A stretch of 64,000 nt of DNA from Cryptomeria japonica. Lineage: Eukaryota; Streptophyta; Pinopsida; Cupressales; Cupressaceae. The stretch's first letter is position 1; the number at the start of each line of letters is the position of its first letter. Shown piece after piece: positions 12,562-24,494 of this stretch. The notes under the pieces were generated by a model. The model had not been told where the DNA came from. It ran no database searches and saw only the letters and a list, made by a program, of their open reading frames with translations. Location: positions 142,670,897 to 142,734,896 of the forward strand of contig NC_081407.1 of the NCBI RefSeq assembly GCF_030272615.1, in the 5' to 3' direction. Position numbers and translations under genes: made by a program.

Positions 12562-13354
12562 TATTAGGAATCCCACAGATACTGAGGGGGGGGGTGAATC
12601 AGTATCTAACCGGTGAATGAAATTTTTTAACTTAAAACATGCAGAACATAATATAACAATGTACCGGTATACAAGAAATAATGTAATAAACAAAATCAAG
12701 AACATCCACATGAAAAGAACACCATAACACGAGATTTTAATGAGGAAACCTGGTGTGGGAAAAACCTTGGTGGGATTTGTGACCCACAATATTCACTCAC
12801 TGGCCAATAAGAGAATATTACTTACAATAGGGGCCTGCACATGCAGGAAGGCCAACTGCCTAGAGCTCACTGCTCAATGGGAAGTCTCACTGACTTACAA
12901 TGAGGATTATACAAATCCAATAACTTGTATTGCTTTACTATAACATCTTCAATGCCAAATTCAATACCGGTTCCTGCTCTATTCTTTACATATACCCCTT
13001 AACCTATATTTTACACAATAGGTCTACCTAATATTTTTCTTATACTTATGTCACCTTTTTCTAATGTCTACAATGATCCCTTTTATATATAAGAGTCATT
13101 TTATAATTTCCCAAGTCGGCTTACAAAGTTTTTCAATAATAAACAAAATATAATAAAACAAAATCCTGTCGGCCTCTGTGCCGGTATATTTCCTTTCTTC
13201 TATGTCGGGGCCCGTGTCCTGAGTGCCGGTGTAGAGTGCAATCTACTGATGCGGGTATAATGCCTTTGCCAGTGCCATAGGATTGCAAGGTTGCCATCAA
13301 TGACAAAACCTTCAATCACATACAATGTCTCATTGGAGTGTGCATATACCAACA
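12562..13354 (-). repeat. 3' LTR of copy 2
   Basis: A 793-bp LTR paired with 18332-19122. On the minus strand it starts TGTTGGTATATGCACACTCC. The distal end reads TATTAGG (plus strand) where the partner has TGTTAGG, so one terminal G has mutated to A. It contains a TATATAAAAG-type TATA box near 13080-13095 (minus). Confidence 0.88.
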
Positions 13355-13355
13355 A

Positions 13356-13366
13356 TCTCCCCCTTT
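13356..13366 (-). promoter_or_regulatory. Polypurine tract of copy 2
   Basis: AAAGGGGGAGA on the minus strand lies one base before the LTR. A second AAAGGGGGAG-type tract lies about 125 bp upstream near 13484-13494, as in copy 1. Confidence 0.75.
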
Positions 13367-13539
13367 GACATTGATGACAACACTCATGAGAAATTTAAAA
13401 AATGATCCAAAAATGTTACCAAAAATGTGTGTGCTCCCCCTAAACATATGATTCCTGTGATATTGAATTTTCTCATCCTACTACTCCCCCTTTGGCATCA
13501 ATGACAAAGATTGTCAAGATGTCAGTAGAGTTTGTAGTT

Positions 13540-16500
13540 TCAACCTTGTAACTGGGTGGTTACGATTTGAAAAAGATCTCCCAAAATCAAGTTTATACTG
13601 TCCATAAACTTTTTGCTATCCTTTATTGTTGTCTTTGTTCTCTTCACTATACCGATGAGATGCTGCAAATGCTCTGCCGATGTTTTCTTTCCCTGTATTA
13701 ATGCCTCAGATACTTCCTTCCGTAGAGATGCTAGATAGTCCAATCTTGGACTAAGCTTTGATCTCAAATGCTTTGCCTTATTTACTATTATTTATTTCTC
13801 TTTTTCCAATTTAAGTAGTTCTTCCTCAAAATTTGTTATCTTCTCCTCAAAAACTGATAGTGTATTAGGTGAGTTGACAAAACTATCTGCAAGTTTATTG
13901 ATCTCATCCTGTACCTTGCTCATTTTCTTGTCTATATCTACAGTCAAAAAGTTTGTTTTATAGGTATCTTTGTACAGATTTTTGTACTCTTTCAACAAAT
14001 TACATAATTCTGGTAGAAGTGTGTCAAAATTTGTGTTACACTTCTTTATTTGCTCATCAAAGAATTTCTGTTTTTCAATTTCTACCTTATCCTTCAATGA
14101 CTCTTCCTTTATTTTCTCAATGTTTTCTGTGATATATTTACATAGTGTATCAAGTTGTCCTAAAGAATCTTTGTTGTCTATATTACAGTTAGGAGCAATT
14201 ACCTTCAAAATTGGTATGGTATCATCAATTGCTTTGTAAGCTTGTGAGCTGCAGTCGGTTATTTTCTTGATTGAATCTAATAGTACCTCAGTCACATTAG
14301 TTGATTTGTATCCTGATGATGAATCAACAATCTGAGTACCGGTGGAAGTAACCAAGCTTGTATTGACCTCTGGTAGGTGTGTTTGTGTCTGCATTTCTTT
14401 AAGCAATGGTTTTTCTTCTTCACTAGTTGCCGATGGCACTGTTTCCTTATGTACCTGTTCCTATTGTTGTTGTTGTTCTGGATCCTTTTGCTCTGTTTGT
14501 TCCTCTATTTGTTGTATCGTCTCAGTTTGTGTCTGAGTCTCTACCTTTTGCTCTTTATCTTCTGTCAGTTTCTCCTGTGTGTTATCAGTTTCCTCAGCTA
14601 TCGGAGGCTCACTATCCATATTAGTCTTATTAGTTGTATCTTTGTCTACCACTATGTTGATCTTCAGAGTATCAACATCCACAGTATATAAGACTTCAAG
14701 ATTAGGATTATTATCCCCTACATCCATAGTCTCAGCTGCCGGTTGATCATCTGTAGTTGTTGTTTTTAGCTGTGGAGTAATTAAAGGAGGTGGAGGTAAG
14801 TTGCCTCTAACCTTGATACTAGGTGGTCCACCAACTTTTCCTTTCCCCTTATCTCTATCTTTTTGATAAACTTTTATGGGTTTGGGGTTCCTGTATTCTT
14901 CTTGTTTTTCTTTCTCAACTAGGAATATGTCCCATCCATTTTCAGTCTCTTCAGTCACCTCATTTACTCTTCCAACCATTAAAGCAATGTACCAGTGTGC
15001 AGTAGAAAATACTGTCCGGTTGGCTTGAGCAATTAGGTCATCAATTTCTTTGGGAGAGTTTACCGGATATACAGCAAACTGTAGCTTTTCAATTTTTATT
15101 TTCTTATCCAGTTCTATTACTGCTTGTCTTCTTGCTTCTAGTCTTTTGAATGGTTCATCTAGAATTTCATTGACTATTTCCATTAAAAACTTCTTATACA
15201 TATCCATGTGCAATATAACACTATTTTCAACTTGCTCTTTTTCATCAGCTGTTAAGGTGTCATATATTTTCTCTGTGTTCTTCAATTTACCTTCCTTTGT
15301 GATTCCATTCAACAGTATATCAAGAGGGGCCAAGTCTTTGTTTGTCCTCTTCTTCTTCTTCTCGGGTGTCAGTTTCTTCTTTGGTGTGGCCTTTCTTACC
15401 GGAGATCTTACTGCTTGTTGTTTTTATCTTGTCCTCCTGGGTGAGGGTGTGGTTGCCGGTGAGGGATCTCTTTTTCTTACAACTCTTTTGAAAGTTGCAG
15501 GCATGTCACCTTCCGAAGAAGTACCTATCGGTGACAGGTGAGTTTCAGGTTATAGAGCTGCTAACTCATCCTTTGTTATACCGGTTTTCTTCAATACATC
15601 TTCTTTGATGGCTTTTGCTTGTTTGGAACCTTTCCTTACAACTGCCTCAACCTTTTTCACTCTTTTCTTTGATTGTATTTGGCTTTCAATGGGTTTTGCA
15701 CTACCAAATATTTCTTCCTTAGGTTCTCTGGGGGCTTCAAGAAGTGCTTTAGCATATGTTTCAACTATGTGATCATTTGTTTCATAGCCCATCTCGGTTA
15801 CCCAAGCTGTCCTAGGGATGACCGCTTCCATCCATATTTCATCTTTCTTGATTACAAAACATATTTCATCTTTGTATTTGTCAACAATCTTTTGTGATAA
15901 CCTTATTCTTTTCTTCATTTTGGCCTTTAATGCTTGAAAAAAGTCATGAATATTGTTTTCCTTGTCTTTTCTCATGTTATTGAATAGTTCTGTTAACTGT
16001 TTGCCTACCGATATATCATATCCAAGTTCTTTGTAGCCTATACCAGGAACCTGTTTTGTTATATGTAGCATCAGACATACTAATAGATTTCCAAACTTGA
16101 AAGTTCCTTTCTTGTCCTTCTTGATCTTTCCAAGGTTGTCAATTAATTCATCTTTTAACCACTCACATACATCAATTTTTGCATTATCTGTGACCATATC
16201 ATAAGCACTCTTAATGCATAAACTTGAAATTGAATTGAGTCTATTTGCATGAGTAGCTTTATACCCTAATATCATGTTGATGAATCTCACATTAATGTCT
16301 GTTACGTCATTAACTCTTAGGGACCTCTTGTCGAATGTTGCACCAGTTAGGTTTATAACTAGGTCTTTTACCGGTGGTCGGTAACCCTGTGACAACTTTC
16401 ACAACTTCCTTGGTGATTTTGTGGACTGCATCTAACCAGAAAAACTCACCATGTACCTTGCTTAAGACTATCCTAATCACATTCTTGGGAAATTCAGGAA

Positions 16501-16810
16501 TGCTAAGGATCTCTGTAAATCCTAGGGTCTCAATAATTTTGTGTTCATCTTTTACATTACCGGTTTTATCACATATCACAGTTTTAAACATGGTTTTAAT
16601 TTCTTCATCTCCTAGTTCCTCAATGTTGCAATGGATGTACATTTTGGGGTCTTCAGCATAAACAACTCCCTTAGGAATTTGAGAAAAAACACCTAAGGTA
16701 TCATCTTTCTTTGCTATCTCAGGAACTAACTGAAATACGTGCCTAGGTCTTTTTATCACTTCAACAACAGTAGGGTTTTCTATATATTCAATTGCAGAGG
16801 TGGATGCCAT
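13540..16810 (-). pseudogene. Long unknown retrotransposon ORF, copy 2, few breaks
   Basis: About 1,090 codons from ATG 16810 to the stop at 13540-13542, homologous to 276-3480. The N-terminal ~165 residues include MYIHCNIEELGDEEI, FFWLDAVHKITKE and VVTGLPTTG. A frameshift near 16380 links to the second block (KRSLRVNDVTD ... FGNLLVCLMLHITKQ). The third block carries KLQFAVYPVNSPKEID and a proline-rich GNLPPPPL linker. A Gln/Glu-rich tract ends near 14461, followed by a long charged coiled-coil tail. Further breaks lie near 15540-15340, at 14461-14440 and near 13790-13768. The two copies have mostly different breaks, so the ancestral frame was probably open. Function unknown. It sits downstream of gag where pol would normally be, so a packaging, structural or transcription role for the element is possible; none can be read from motifs. 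Confidence 0.75.
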
Positions 16811-16950
16811 GATTAAATACCTTTTACTGCCTTTAGGATGGATGATTGCTTGGAGTGTTCTTGCTCCTTGCTTGAAATGCCTTAGCTCGGAATCTTTGCG
16901 CTCTTCATAAATTTGAAATCTCGGTGAAATGAAATGGAGCCAAAACTTTA

Positions 16951-16958
16951 ATTTTATA
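16951..16958 (-). promoter_or_regulatory. TATA-like box ahead of long ORF, copy 2
   Basis: TATAAAAT on the minus strand lies about 140 nt upstream of ATG 16810, matching the position of the motif in copy 1. Conservation in two copies supports it, but activity is inferred. Confidence 0.35.
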
Positions 16959-17105
16959 GTGTCTATTCGCCATCTACCACATTAATTGCATACTATTCAC
17001 TTAACATTGTTTGCCGGTAATAAGTAATTTTCAACTTCTTATCTCTAACCAAGGGAATAATAATACATGTGTCATTAGATTGCCAAACCCTGAAAGAAAC
17101 TTTCT

Positions 17106-18260
17106 TCAATTGGATGAAGAACTTCCTGCTGGTGGAGCACTACTCTGTCCTTCCGGTGCATCACTCTGTTCTGCCGGTGAAACATTGGTTTGTTCTATCG
17201 GTGGAGGATTATTCCCAATATTTAGATCAACTTTTCTAATCCATTGTTTTGATAATTCTTACTTAACCTCTTCAACTTTTTCTTTACCTTTCAAGCTAGA
17301 ACTTTTGTTGTCTACCACTGTTCCTTTACTTCTACAGAATTTAGCAATATGCCCAATCTTGTTACATGCATAACAAGTTACATTATTCTTCTGAATAGCT
17401 TTTCCATAACCTATGTCAGTTTGTGTTCTACATTGATTAGATAAATGTCCAAATCTTCCACAAACATAACATCTCACATTCATTCTGTAGTTTTCAGAGT
17501 TGTGACCAACTTTGTTGCATTTAGAACATTGACCGATGGGTGTGTTGATATTCTGATAATTTCTAGATCTACATTCATTTTCTCTATGACCATACTTATT
17601 ACAGTTAAAGCATTTTCCATTGAATTTATAAGAATTAGGTCGTCTTACCGGTTTGCTGTGATCCTGAGTATTTGTAGTACCGGAGCTTTCACCAATTTCA
17701 AAGCCAATTCCAGAAGTGTTACCTTTAGGTTTTTGATTCTTCAGCAAGGTGCCAAGTTCCTCTAAGATTTTCTTGAATTTTTCTTTATGTTGATTTGCAG
17801 TTTCTAGTTCTCTTTCTAAGACTTCCTTTTGTCTCATCAGTTCATTTGAGTCATTCTGAGTATGTATCAGATCCGTCTTCAACGTGTCATTTTCATAGCT
17901 AAGTCTTGTGTTCTCATTTGCTACATCACTTAGTCTTTTGGTCAATTCTTCTTCATTCTTCTTCCTAGCCTCAATCTCTTTGCAAAATCTCATAGTCATA
18001 TCCTGCATCTCATTCTTTGTTTTCATGATCTCTTGTTTCAACTTGCTTATCATATCATTAAGTGATTCCTTTTCATCATTCTCATTTTGCAATTTTTCAC
18101 AAAGTTCTCTTCTCTTATTTCTTGCAACAGTAAAATTTTCTTGAAGTGCCTAAATGATATCCTGAGCTGCCCTTAAATCATCTTCTAGTTTGATATTTTT
18201 CAATTTCTCTTCATCATAGTCTGTAAGAGCTCCTTCAAGTTGCTTCATTAGATTTTCCAT
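17106..18260 (-). pseudogene. gag: Gag-like protein: coiled coil plus four CCHC zinc knuckles
   Basis: The frame runs from ATG 18260 to TGA 17106-17108 (384 codons), 54 bases after the primer site. Residues ~1-175 are strongly charged with heptad-like spacing (coiled coil). Four CX2CX4HX4C-type knuckles follow: CFNCNKYGHRENEC, CSKCNKVGHNSENY (last Cys replaced), CYVCGRFGHLSNQC and CYACNKIGHIAKFC. Then comes a Ser/Pro-rich tail. Two in-frame stops, TAG at 18150-18152 and TAA at 17259-17261, look like single-base changes from Gln codons. Expected role: nucleic-acid binding and particle formation. I see no clear capsid domain before the knuckles, so the N-terminal part may be replaced or very diverged. 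The main 278-codon open stretch is 18092-17259. Confidence 0.8.
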
Positions 18261-18317
18261 CTTTACCGGTGTCAAGATCTTCCTCAATTTGTTAGGCTTC
18301 TGAAAATAGAGGACCAG

Positions 18318-18329
18318 ACTTTGATACCA
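18318..18329 (-). promoter_or_regulatory. Primer binding site, initiator-Met type
   Basis: TGGTATCAAAGT on the minus strand lies two bases inside the 5' LTR. It resembles the plant tRNA-iMet primer site TGGTATCAGAGC, with mismatches near its end. It fixes the element's orientation as minus. Confidence 0.8.
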
Positions 18330-18331
18330 AT

Positions 18332-19122
18332 TGTTAGGAATCCCACAGATACTGAGAGGGGGGGTGAATCAGTATCTAACCGGTGAATGGAATTTCTTAA
18401 CTTCAAACATGTAGAACATAATATAACAGCATACCGGTATACAAGAAATAATGTAATAAACAGAATCAAGAACATCCACATGAAAAACACACCATAACAC
18501 AAGATTTTAACGAGGAAACCCAGTGTGGGAAAAACCTCGGTGGGATTTGTCACCCACAATATTCACTCACTGGCCAATAAGAGAATATTACTTACAATAG
18601 GGGTCTACACATGCAAGAAGGCCAACTGCCTAAAGCTCACTACTCAATGGGAAATCTCACTGACTTACAATGAGGATTATACAAATCCAATAACTTGTAC
18701 TACTTTACAATAGCATCTTCAATGCCAGATTCAGTACCGATTCCTGCTATGTTCTTTACATATACCCCTTAACCTATATTTCGCCCAATAGGTCTGCCTA
18801 ATATTTTTCTTATACTTATGTCACCTTTTTTTGATGTCTACAATGATCTCTTTTATATATAAGAGTCATTTTACAATTTTCCAAGTCGGCTTACAAGGTT
18901 TTTCAATAATAAACAAAATATAATAAAATAAAATCCTGTTGGCCTCTGTGCCAGTATACTTCCTTTCTTCTATGTCCGTGTCGGTGTCCTGAGTGCCAGT
19001 GTAGAGTGTGATTTGCTGATACCGGTATAATTCCTTTGCTGGTGCCATAGGATTGCAAGGTTACCATCAATGACAACCTTCAATCACATACAATGTCTCA
19101 TTGGAGTGTGCATATGCCAACA
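18332..19122 (-). repeat. 5' LTR of copy 2
   Basis: A 791-bp LTR with TGTTGGCATATG at its outer (19122) end and CCTAACA at its inner (18332) end. It is close to its partner at 12562-13354 but not identical, so insertion is not very recent. A TATA box, TATATAAAAG, lies at 18850-18859 (minus). Confidence 0.88.
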
Positions 19123-19127
19123 TTGTA
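19123..19127. repeat. 5-bp target-site duplication TTGTA, right
   Basis: Matches 12557-12561 and directly abuts the LTR terminus ...CCAACA. Confidence 0.85.
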
Positions 19128-19817
19128 ATGGTTAGAGAACAACAGGTTCTTGACTGATCTAGAAATAGCACTTCCTTGCTTAATCAGATCCTTTATCGCT
19201 CATATCTCCTTTCACAATATTCTGCAGACACACCTCCTGGTTCGACAACAGTCACTTCCACACTTAACCAAATTGCCAACACTTCATTGAATCAAATCAT
19301 TGACCTTATAAGCAAATACATTAGGTCGGTAACACAACACAAACCCTACAAATCTCATAGAGATTACAAATATATCGGTTCAATCTTGATCGTTAGATTA
19401 CATGCAATCAACATTACATTCTTCTAGGCATCTAGAACCGTTCTTGGATCACCGCACTTTGAATCTGTAACTCATCATGCATTTGTCACTTCATACTATG
19501 CATTTGATCATTCCCAAGATAAACGGTTGTCACTTACGTGCCAAATCCATTTCAAAACTCATCATGTGCAACATGCTTACGTGGCATCTTCATCACTAAT
19601 CATCATTCGGTCATAGATCATCACAACCCATCTCCAAACTTCATCGGTTAGGGTTCTGCATCTCAACTGGTTAGGGTTACTGGTTGATCTTCACTGTATC
19701 AACACTAGTTGCTTTACTGCATCATTACTGGTAGCTATACTTGCTTCATTACCGGTTGTAATTGACATCAATGACAACACTATACTTCTCCAATGCAATC
19801 TTCATGAAATGCCAACA
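19128..19817 (-). repeat. Solo LTR, 5' part (interrupted)
   Basis: On the minus strand it begins TGTTGGCATTTCATGAAG at 19817 and continues to the nested insertion; the rest lies at 11864-12556. It shares ordered blocks with 62784-63560, for example ACCGACCTAAT, CTATAAGGTC/CTTATAAGGTC and TTCTAACCAT. No internal retrotransposon sequence is seen between the two parts, so it is a solo LTR. Confidence 0.7.
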
Positions 19818-20290
19818 AAAATAACTAATATTGCTTATGTTATTTATTTACAAAATTTATTAGAGGATAAAAAAGTAATTAATGTAGATAATCGTGTGAA
19901 ATTAATATATCATACCATATTCCAATATAAATATTTTTTAATGATAATAAAGAAATAAACATATATTAAAAATGTAGCCCTATCAATAATGCCTACCAAA
20001 TGAGAAACATTTTTAAAACTCAAGGCCATTGTTATATCTTTAAGAAAATGCTTAAACAAAGAATCCACAAAGAGGAAAATAATAAAAATATATATTTTTA
20101 AAACCTTAAGTTAACAAACATAATTCAAGAGGCAGTTGAAATGGTACAAGGGAAAAATAAGAAGAAATTAAGTTTTCTAGAACACGTGTCAAGGTGTCAT
20201 GCAAATTGCAAGGTAGTTTGAAGATATATAAAAGAGAGTTAAAGAGAAGGCAAACAAAAAATTGTGAAAGCAAATAGTAGAAGCCAAAAA
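19818..20290 (+). repeat. Dispersed repeat, right half
   Basis: Matches about 42960-43390 nearly throughout, for example GTTATTTATTTACAAAATTT and CAAGGGAAAAATAAGAAGAA. It continues the left half at 11605-11863. No coding content is recognised. Confidence 0.8.
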
Positions 20291-20524
20291 AGGAGTTTGT
20301 GAACACAAGGAAATAAGAACCAATATATTTAATGAAAAATATTCTAAAAGGAAATAGGAGGGAAATTCAACAAAGAATAGCACTATAGCTACCTAATGGC
20401 TAGAATGTGCAAACACACCATACAGAAATGAGTTAGATGAAGAGGCCACTCCCATGGTCAATGTGAGAATAAAATTATTTAATTTATAAGAGGTTAAGGA
20501 ATGTGTTAAGAAGTTGAGTGCATG

Positions 20525-20745
20525 CAAGGTTTTCCACATGGATGAAGATCTGTATGCTATCTTTTTGCTACTCGTCTGGGCTTTTGATGTCTTTTTGGCT
20601 GTTGTTTGTAATGTTCTATACTTCACAGCCTGTCTTGTTTTGGATACTCTTTTTGCTTTGATTCTAAATCTTTTAGAATCCTTTTTGTAAAGGGTTTCAG
20701 GGCCCCTTCAAAACCTGTTTTTGCCATAATCCAAATCTATATGTA
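20525..20745 (+). mobile_element. Possible LINE 3'-end fragment
   Basis: The stretch with GGGTTTCAGGGCCCCTTC and AACCTGTTTTTGCC, preceded by T-rich sequence of CTTTTTG... type, resembles the 3' untranslated ends of plant L1-type LINEs. No coding sequence is attached and no poly(A) end is clear. Recognition is by pattern only. Confidence 0.3.
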
Positions 20746-21103
20746 GAATACTTAAAATGGAGATTGAAAACCTTATGCATCACATTAAAAAAATATGAAA
20801 AAACATCATTCAACGTGGATTTCTCAGAGATTGGAAAACTACTCTAGCATACTAACATTCTTTGAGGGTGAAGATATAAATTATCCTTCTAAATATTGGA
20901 CCATCATGATCAATCTTTTGTTTGTAAAGACATTCAGAAGCATGATTGAGCATATAATTAAAGTACTTGTGGATAAAAGAGAAAGGCAAGTGGAGAAAAG
21001 ATTTAGGTTTTAGACCAAAATACTCAATAATAAATCATGATATTACTTTGTGGGATATAATTGAAAAATTATGAAATAAAAAAGAGGAAGCTTATATTGC
21101 TTT
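20746..21103. other. No recognisable gene
   Basis: AT-rich flank of the large element. A 72-codon frame at 20795-21013 shows no family motif. Confidence 0.4.
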
Positions 21104-21150
21104 GGGGTAAGTGCACAAAGATGGTGGTCAAAAAGGGGGGTATAAGTGGA
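21104..21150 (+). repeat. Left terminal inverted repeat of large element
   Basis: GTGCACAAAGATGGTGGTCA is shared, inverted, with 41683-41707. The left copy has an extra ~10 bases (GGGGGGTATA region) before GTGGACAC. Confidence 0.65.
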
Positions 21151-21964
21151 CACTTTTTTTCTTAAATCAGGTGAACCTGAACTTGGAGGCAAAATTTGAA
21201 AGTCATCCACTCAAGATATGAAGATAATCAAAGAACAAATATTGTACTACTCTGAATCTAATTTCCAAACTGCTAAATTTTTTCAAAATTAGATAAGATT
21301 AAGGGGGTCAAATCCTTCATGCACAAAAAACTGACCTTGATTTTTTCTGAAAAACATAACATAGTGTCTGACGTGCGCATCAAAAAAGTCATAGTTAAAT
21401 TTAGTATTTTGAAAAATCCTTTGGCAGAAAGATAGTTAAGAGTGAGAACTATAAGATGTGTATTTTTTTGTAATTTTATGTTGAGTATTTTTTTTAATGA
21501 TTTTTCCAATCGAGCACATCCTTAAAATTAGGTACCTGTTCATGCGCGAATCATAAGTTGCACTAAACAAATCAAAAATACAATTTTTTTTTGAAATTGT
21601 AAAGAATAAAGTGCACTACAATAATATATAAAGGTTTTTAAATTTGGATAATTATATCAAAAGTTATTCAAAAAATGGTGCACCTATGTCTGTGAGAACT
21701 ATGGAGACACTGGTAAAAGAAATTCAATAATAATATGTTATTGTTGTTCAAATTGAAAAAATCTTATATGGTTAGAAAGATCAGAAGATGGGTGAAAATA
21801 TGGTGGCAATTTTAGAAATACCCACTTGATGAAGTGTAAATATGATGATGACAAAGTCGATAAACCAAGTTGATAAAATAAAACACGTCAAAAATGAGAG
21901 AAATGGAGGGAAATCAAACTTCCAAACCATAGCTTTGTCATCCAGGCCTATTTCCAAGCCTAAA
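21151..21964. other. No recognisable gene
   Basis: AT-rich sequence. A minus-strand frame of 78 codons (21273-21509) has no family motif. Confidence 0.4.
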
Positions 21965-22077
21965 TAGTCAAAAGAGTGTACGAGGTACTTATGGTTTAAA
22001 AAGCACGTACGAGGTACCTATGGTGTAAGAAGTGCGTACGCGCTCTTTTTACTATAAATAGTCCATACGCACTATTG

Positions 22078-22078
<1 letters not shown>
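21965..22078. repeat. Subterminal repeats, left group
   Basis: Three ~29-bp units carry GTGTACGAGGTAC, CACGTACGAGGTAC and GTGCGTACGCGCTC. The same core recurs at 24675-24860 and near the right end. Such arrays bind transposase partners in several plant DNA transposon groups. Confidence 0.6.

Positions 22079-22140
<62 letters not shown>
22079..22140. repeat. (TA)n microsatellite
   Basis: About 55 bases of alternating TA. Confidence 0.97.
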
Positions 22141-22142
<2 letters not shown>

Positions 22143-22167
22143 AGTGTATTGTCTCCCCCTCTCAAAC

Positions 22168-22300
22168 GCATACAAGGTCTCTCTCTCTCTCTCTCTCTCT
22201 CCCTTCCTCCATACCCCATCCCTCTCTCCCCTTCTCCCTTCCTCCATACCCCATCCCTCTTTCTCTTCTTCTCCTTCCCTCCCTCCATACCCCACTACAA
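22168..22300. repeat. CT-rich simple repeat with CCATACCCCATCCCTCT units
   Basis: A (CT)n run is followed by two or three units of the type CTTCCTCCATACCCCATCCC. The same unit reappears at 23700-24070 and 24280-24580, so all belong to one pyrimidine-rich repeat family. Open frames here are repeat artefacts. Confidence 0.85.
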
Positions 22301-22396
22301 CTGTGTCTACACTTCTATAGAAGTAAGTGAATTATTTCTTGTCTACTACTTCCTCTTTGATTTTTATCATGTATGCTCTCCTAAGAAAATTGACTA

Positions 22397-23310
22397 ATGG
22401 ATTTGTGTGTGTATATTGAATAGGAGGAATAGGGTTTGAAATTGAACCACGGGTGTATTATCGTGACAAACAAGGAAACCTCCAGCAATATTCTTCCTGA
22501 ATGTGTTTTTAATGAGCAGAGAAGATGTGGAAAATAGTGTCAACAAAGCAACATGATGAATCAGACTACCTGCAATATATTTTTAAGAGGAAACAACAGG
22601 TAGGAAGAGAAAGAGGGAGAGTAACATAGATGATGTCCTAGAGGATGATAGTGGTGGGTATGTGAGAGTTCCCATGTTGTTACACAACGCCTGTCACCTA
22701 AAGAAATTAAAGTTTGTTGTATGCATGGCAATGGTAGTATATGATGATGATCACTTGTCAAACAGCTTGGAACGGTACATACCCATGAAAGAAATCAAGT
22801 GTGTAATGCCTATAGCCACAATCGAGATCGGCCTAATAACCTTGCAAATTTAATAGCATCATATGTTTTAGAACTTAGGCAGTACTCTTAGGGTTAGGTC
22901 AAGCTCTTACACTTGCTTTTTAGCGAAGCCTCGTTGTTTGTTCGCTTGGAGTCTTGTTGATTGATGGATTTGTGTGTGTATATTAAATAGGAGGAATAGG
23001 GTTTGAAATTGAACCATGGGTGTATTACCATGACAAACAAGGAAACCTGCAACAATATTCTTCTCGAATGTGTTTTTAATGAGCAGAGCAGATGTGGAGA
23101 ATAGTGTCAACAAAGCAACATGATGAGTCAGAGTACCTGCAATATGTTTTTCAGAAGGAAACAACAAAGAGGAAGAGAAAGAGGGAGAGTAACATAGATG
23201 ATGTCCTAGAGAATGATAGTGGTGGGTATGTGAGAGTTCCCATGTTGTTACACGTCTGTCACCTAAAGAAATTAAAGTTTGTTGTATGCATGGCAGTGGT
23301 AGTATTAGAG
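22397..23310 (+). repeat. ~340-bp direct repeat, two copies (22397-22740 and 22963-23305)
   Basis: Both copies run from TTTGTGTGTGTATATT(G/A)AATAGG through GTTTGTTGTATGCATGGCA. In between is a unique stretch with short frames. The repeated part contains a possible exon-like frame (SGGYVRVPMLL) with no recognised family. It may be a duplicated captured gene piece. Confidence 0.7.
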
Positions 23311-23650
23311 GCTGTATTGTTTCCTAAGAGGTCATATGGTGTCTTGTGACCCCTTAAGACACCACATGACTCCTTAAGACACCATACGACCCATAGCAAC
23401 ACCATATGGTGTCCTAAGGGGTCATAGGATGTCATATGACCCCTCGGGATACCAATGATCGATAACAACACCATATGGTGTTCTAAAGGTTCATATGGTG
23501 TTCTATGACCCCTTAGGACACTATTTGGTGTCATTATAGGTCCTATGGCGTGCTAAGGGATAATATAGTATCATATGACCCCTTAGGACACCATATTACC
23601 CCTTAGATGTTGTTAGGGGTCATATTGTGTTCTAAGAGTCATATTGTGTC
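23311..23650. repeat. Degenerate palindromic minisatellite
   Basis: The ~20-24-bp words CATATGGTGTCCTAAGGGGT and ACCCCTTAGGACACCATATG alternate in both orientations about a dozen times. Each word contains CATATG, so the tract can form many alternative hairpins. No coding content. Confidence 0.7.
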
Positions 23651-23654
23651 CTGG

Positions 23655-23821
23655 ATTTGATCTCTTTCTCTCCCTCCCCTCTCTCTCTCTCTATCTCTCT
23701 CTCCATACCCTATCCCTCTCTCTCACTCTCTCCCCTTCTCCCTTCCTCCATACCCCATCCCTCTTTCTCTTCTTCTGTAATTCCTATAGTCATAATCGAG
23801 ATTAGTCATATGGTGTCCTAT

Positions 23822-23865
<44 letters not shown>

Positions 23866-23974
23866 TGTGTACTTCCTATAGTCACAATCAAGATAAGTCA
23901 TATGGTCTCTCTCTCTCTCTCTCTTTCTCTTCTTCTGTAATTCCTATAGTCACAATCGAGATAAGTCATATGGT

Positions 23975-24008
<34 letters not shown>

Positions 24009-24147
24009 TCATTCCCTCCTACCCCTCCACCCTAATCTCCCTCTCCCTTCCTCCATACCCCTTCTTCTCTCCCACCTTGTTCTCTCCCTCTCTCCCACCC
24101 TCTACCTCTCTCCCTCCCTACCTTCCTCTACCTCTCTCCCTCTCTCT

Positions 24148-24211
<64 letters not shown>

Positions 24212-24357
24212 CCTCTCCCTCTCTCTCCCCCTCTCTCCCTCTCCCTCCTTCCCTCCTCTCTCCCTCCACCCTACTCTCCCTCTCCCTTCCTCCATACCCA
24301 TTCTTCTCTCCCACCCTCCCCCTTCTTCTCTCCCTCTCTCCCTCCCTCTACCTCTCT

Positions 24358-24406
<49 letters not shown>

Positions 24407-24442
24407 CTCTCTCTCCTTCCCTCTCTCTCTCTTCCTCTCCCT

Positions 24443-24494
<52 letters not shown>

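Larger units (their letters stand above)
12562..19122 (-). mobile_element. Complete non-autonomous LTR retrotransposon, copy 2 (gag plus long ORF, no pol)
   Basis: Order on the minus strand: 5' LTR (19122-18332), primer site, gag with four CCHC knuckles (18260-17106), TATA-like spacer, long unknown ORF (16810-13540), polypurine tract, 3' LTR (13354-12562). The flanking duplication is TTGTA. No protease, integrase or reverse-transcriptase motifs appear in about 5 kb of internal sequence. This resembles TR-GAG/LARD-type elements: gag is self-made and enzymes come in trans. The zinc-knuckle style and the polypurine context suggest a Ty1/copia-like partner, but that is inference. Confidence 0.88.
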
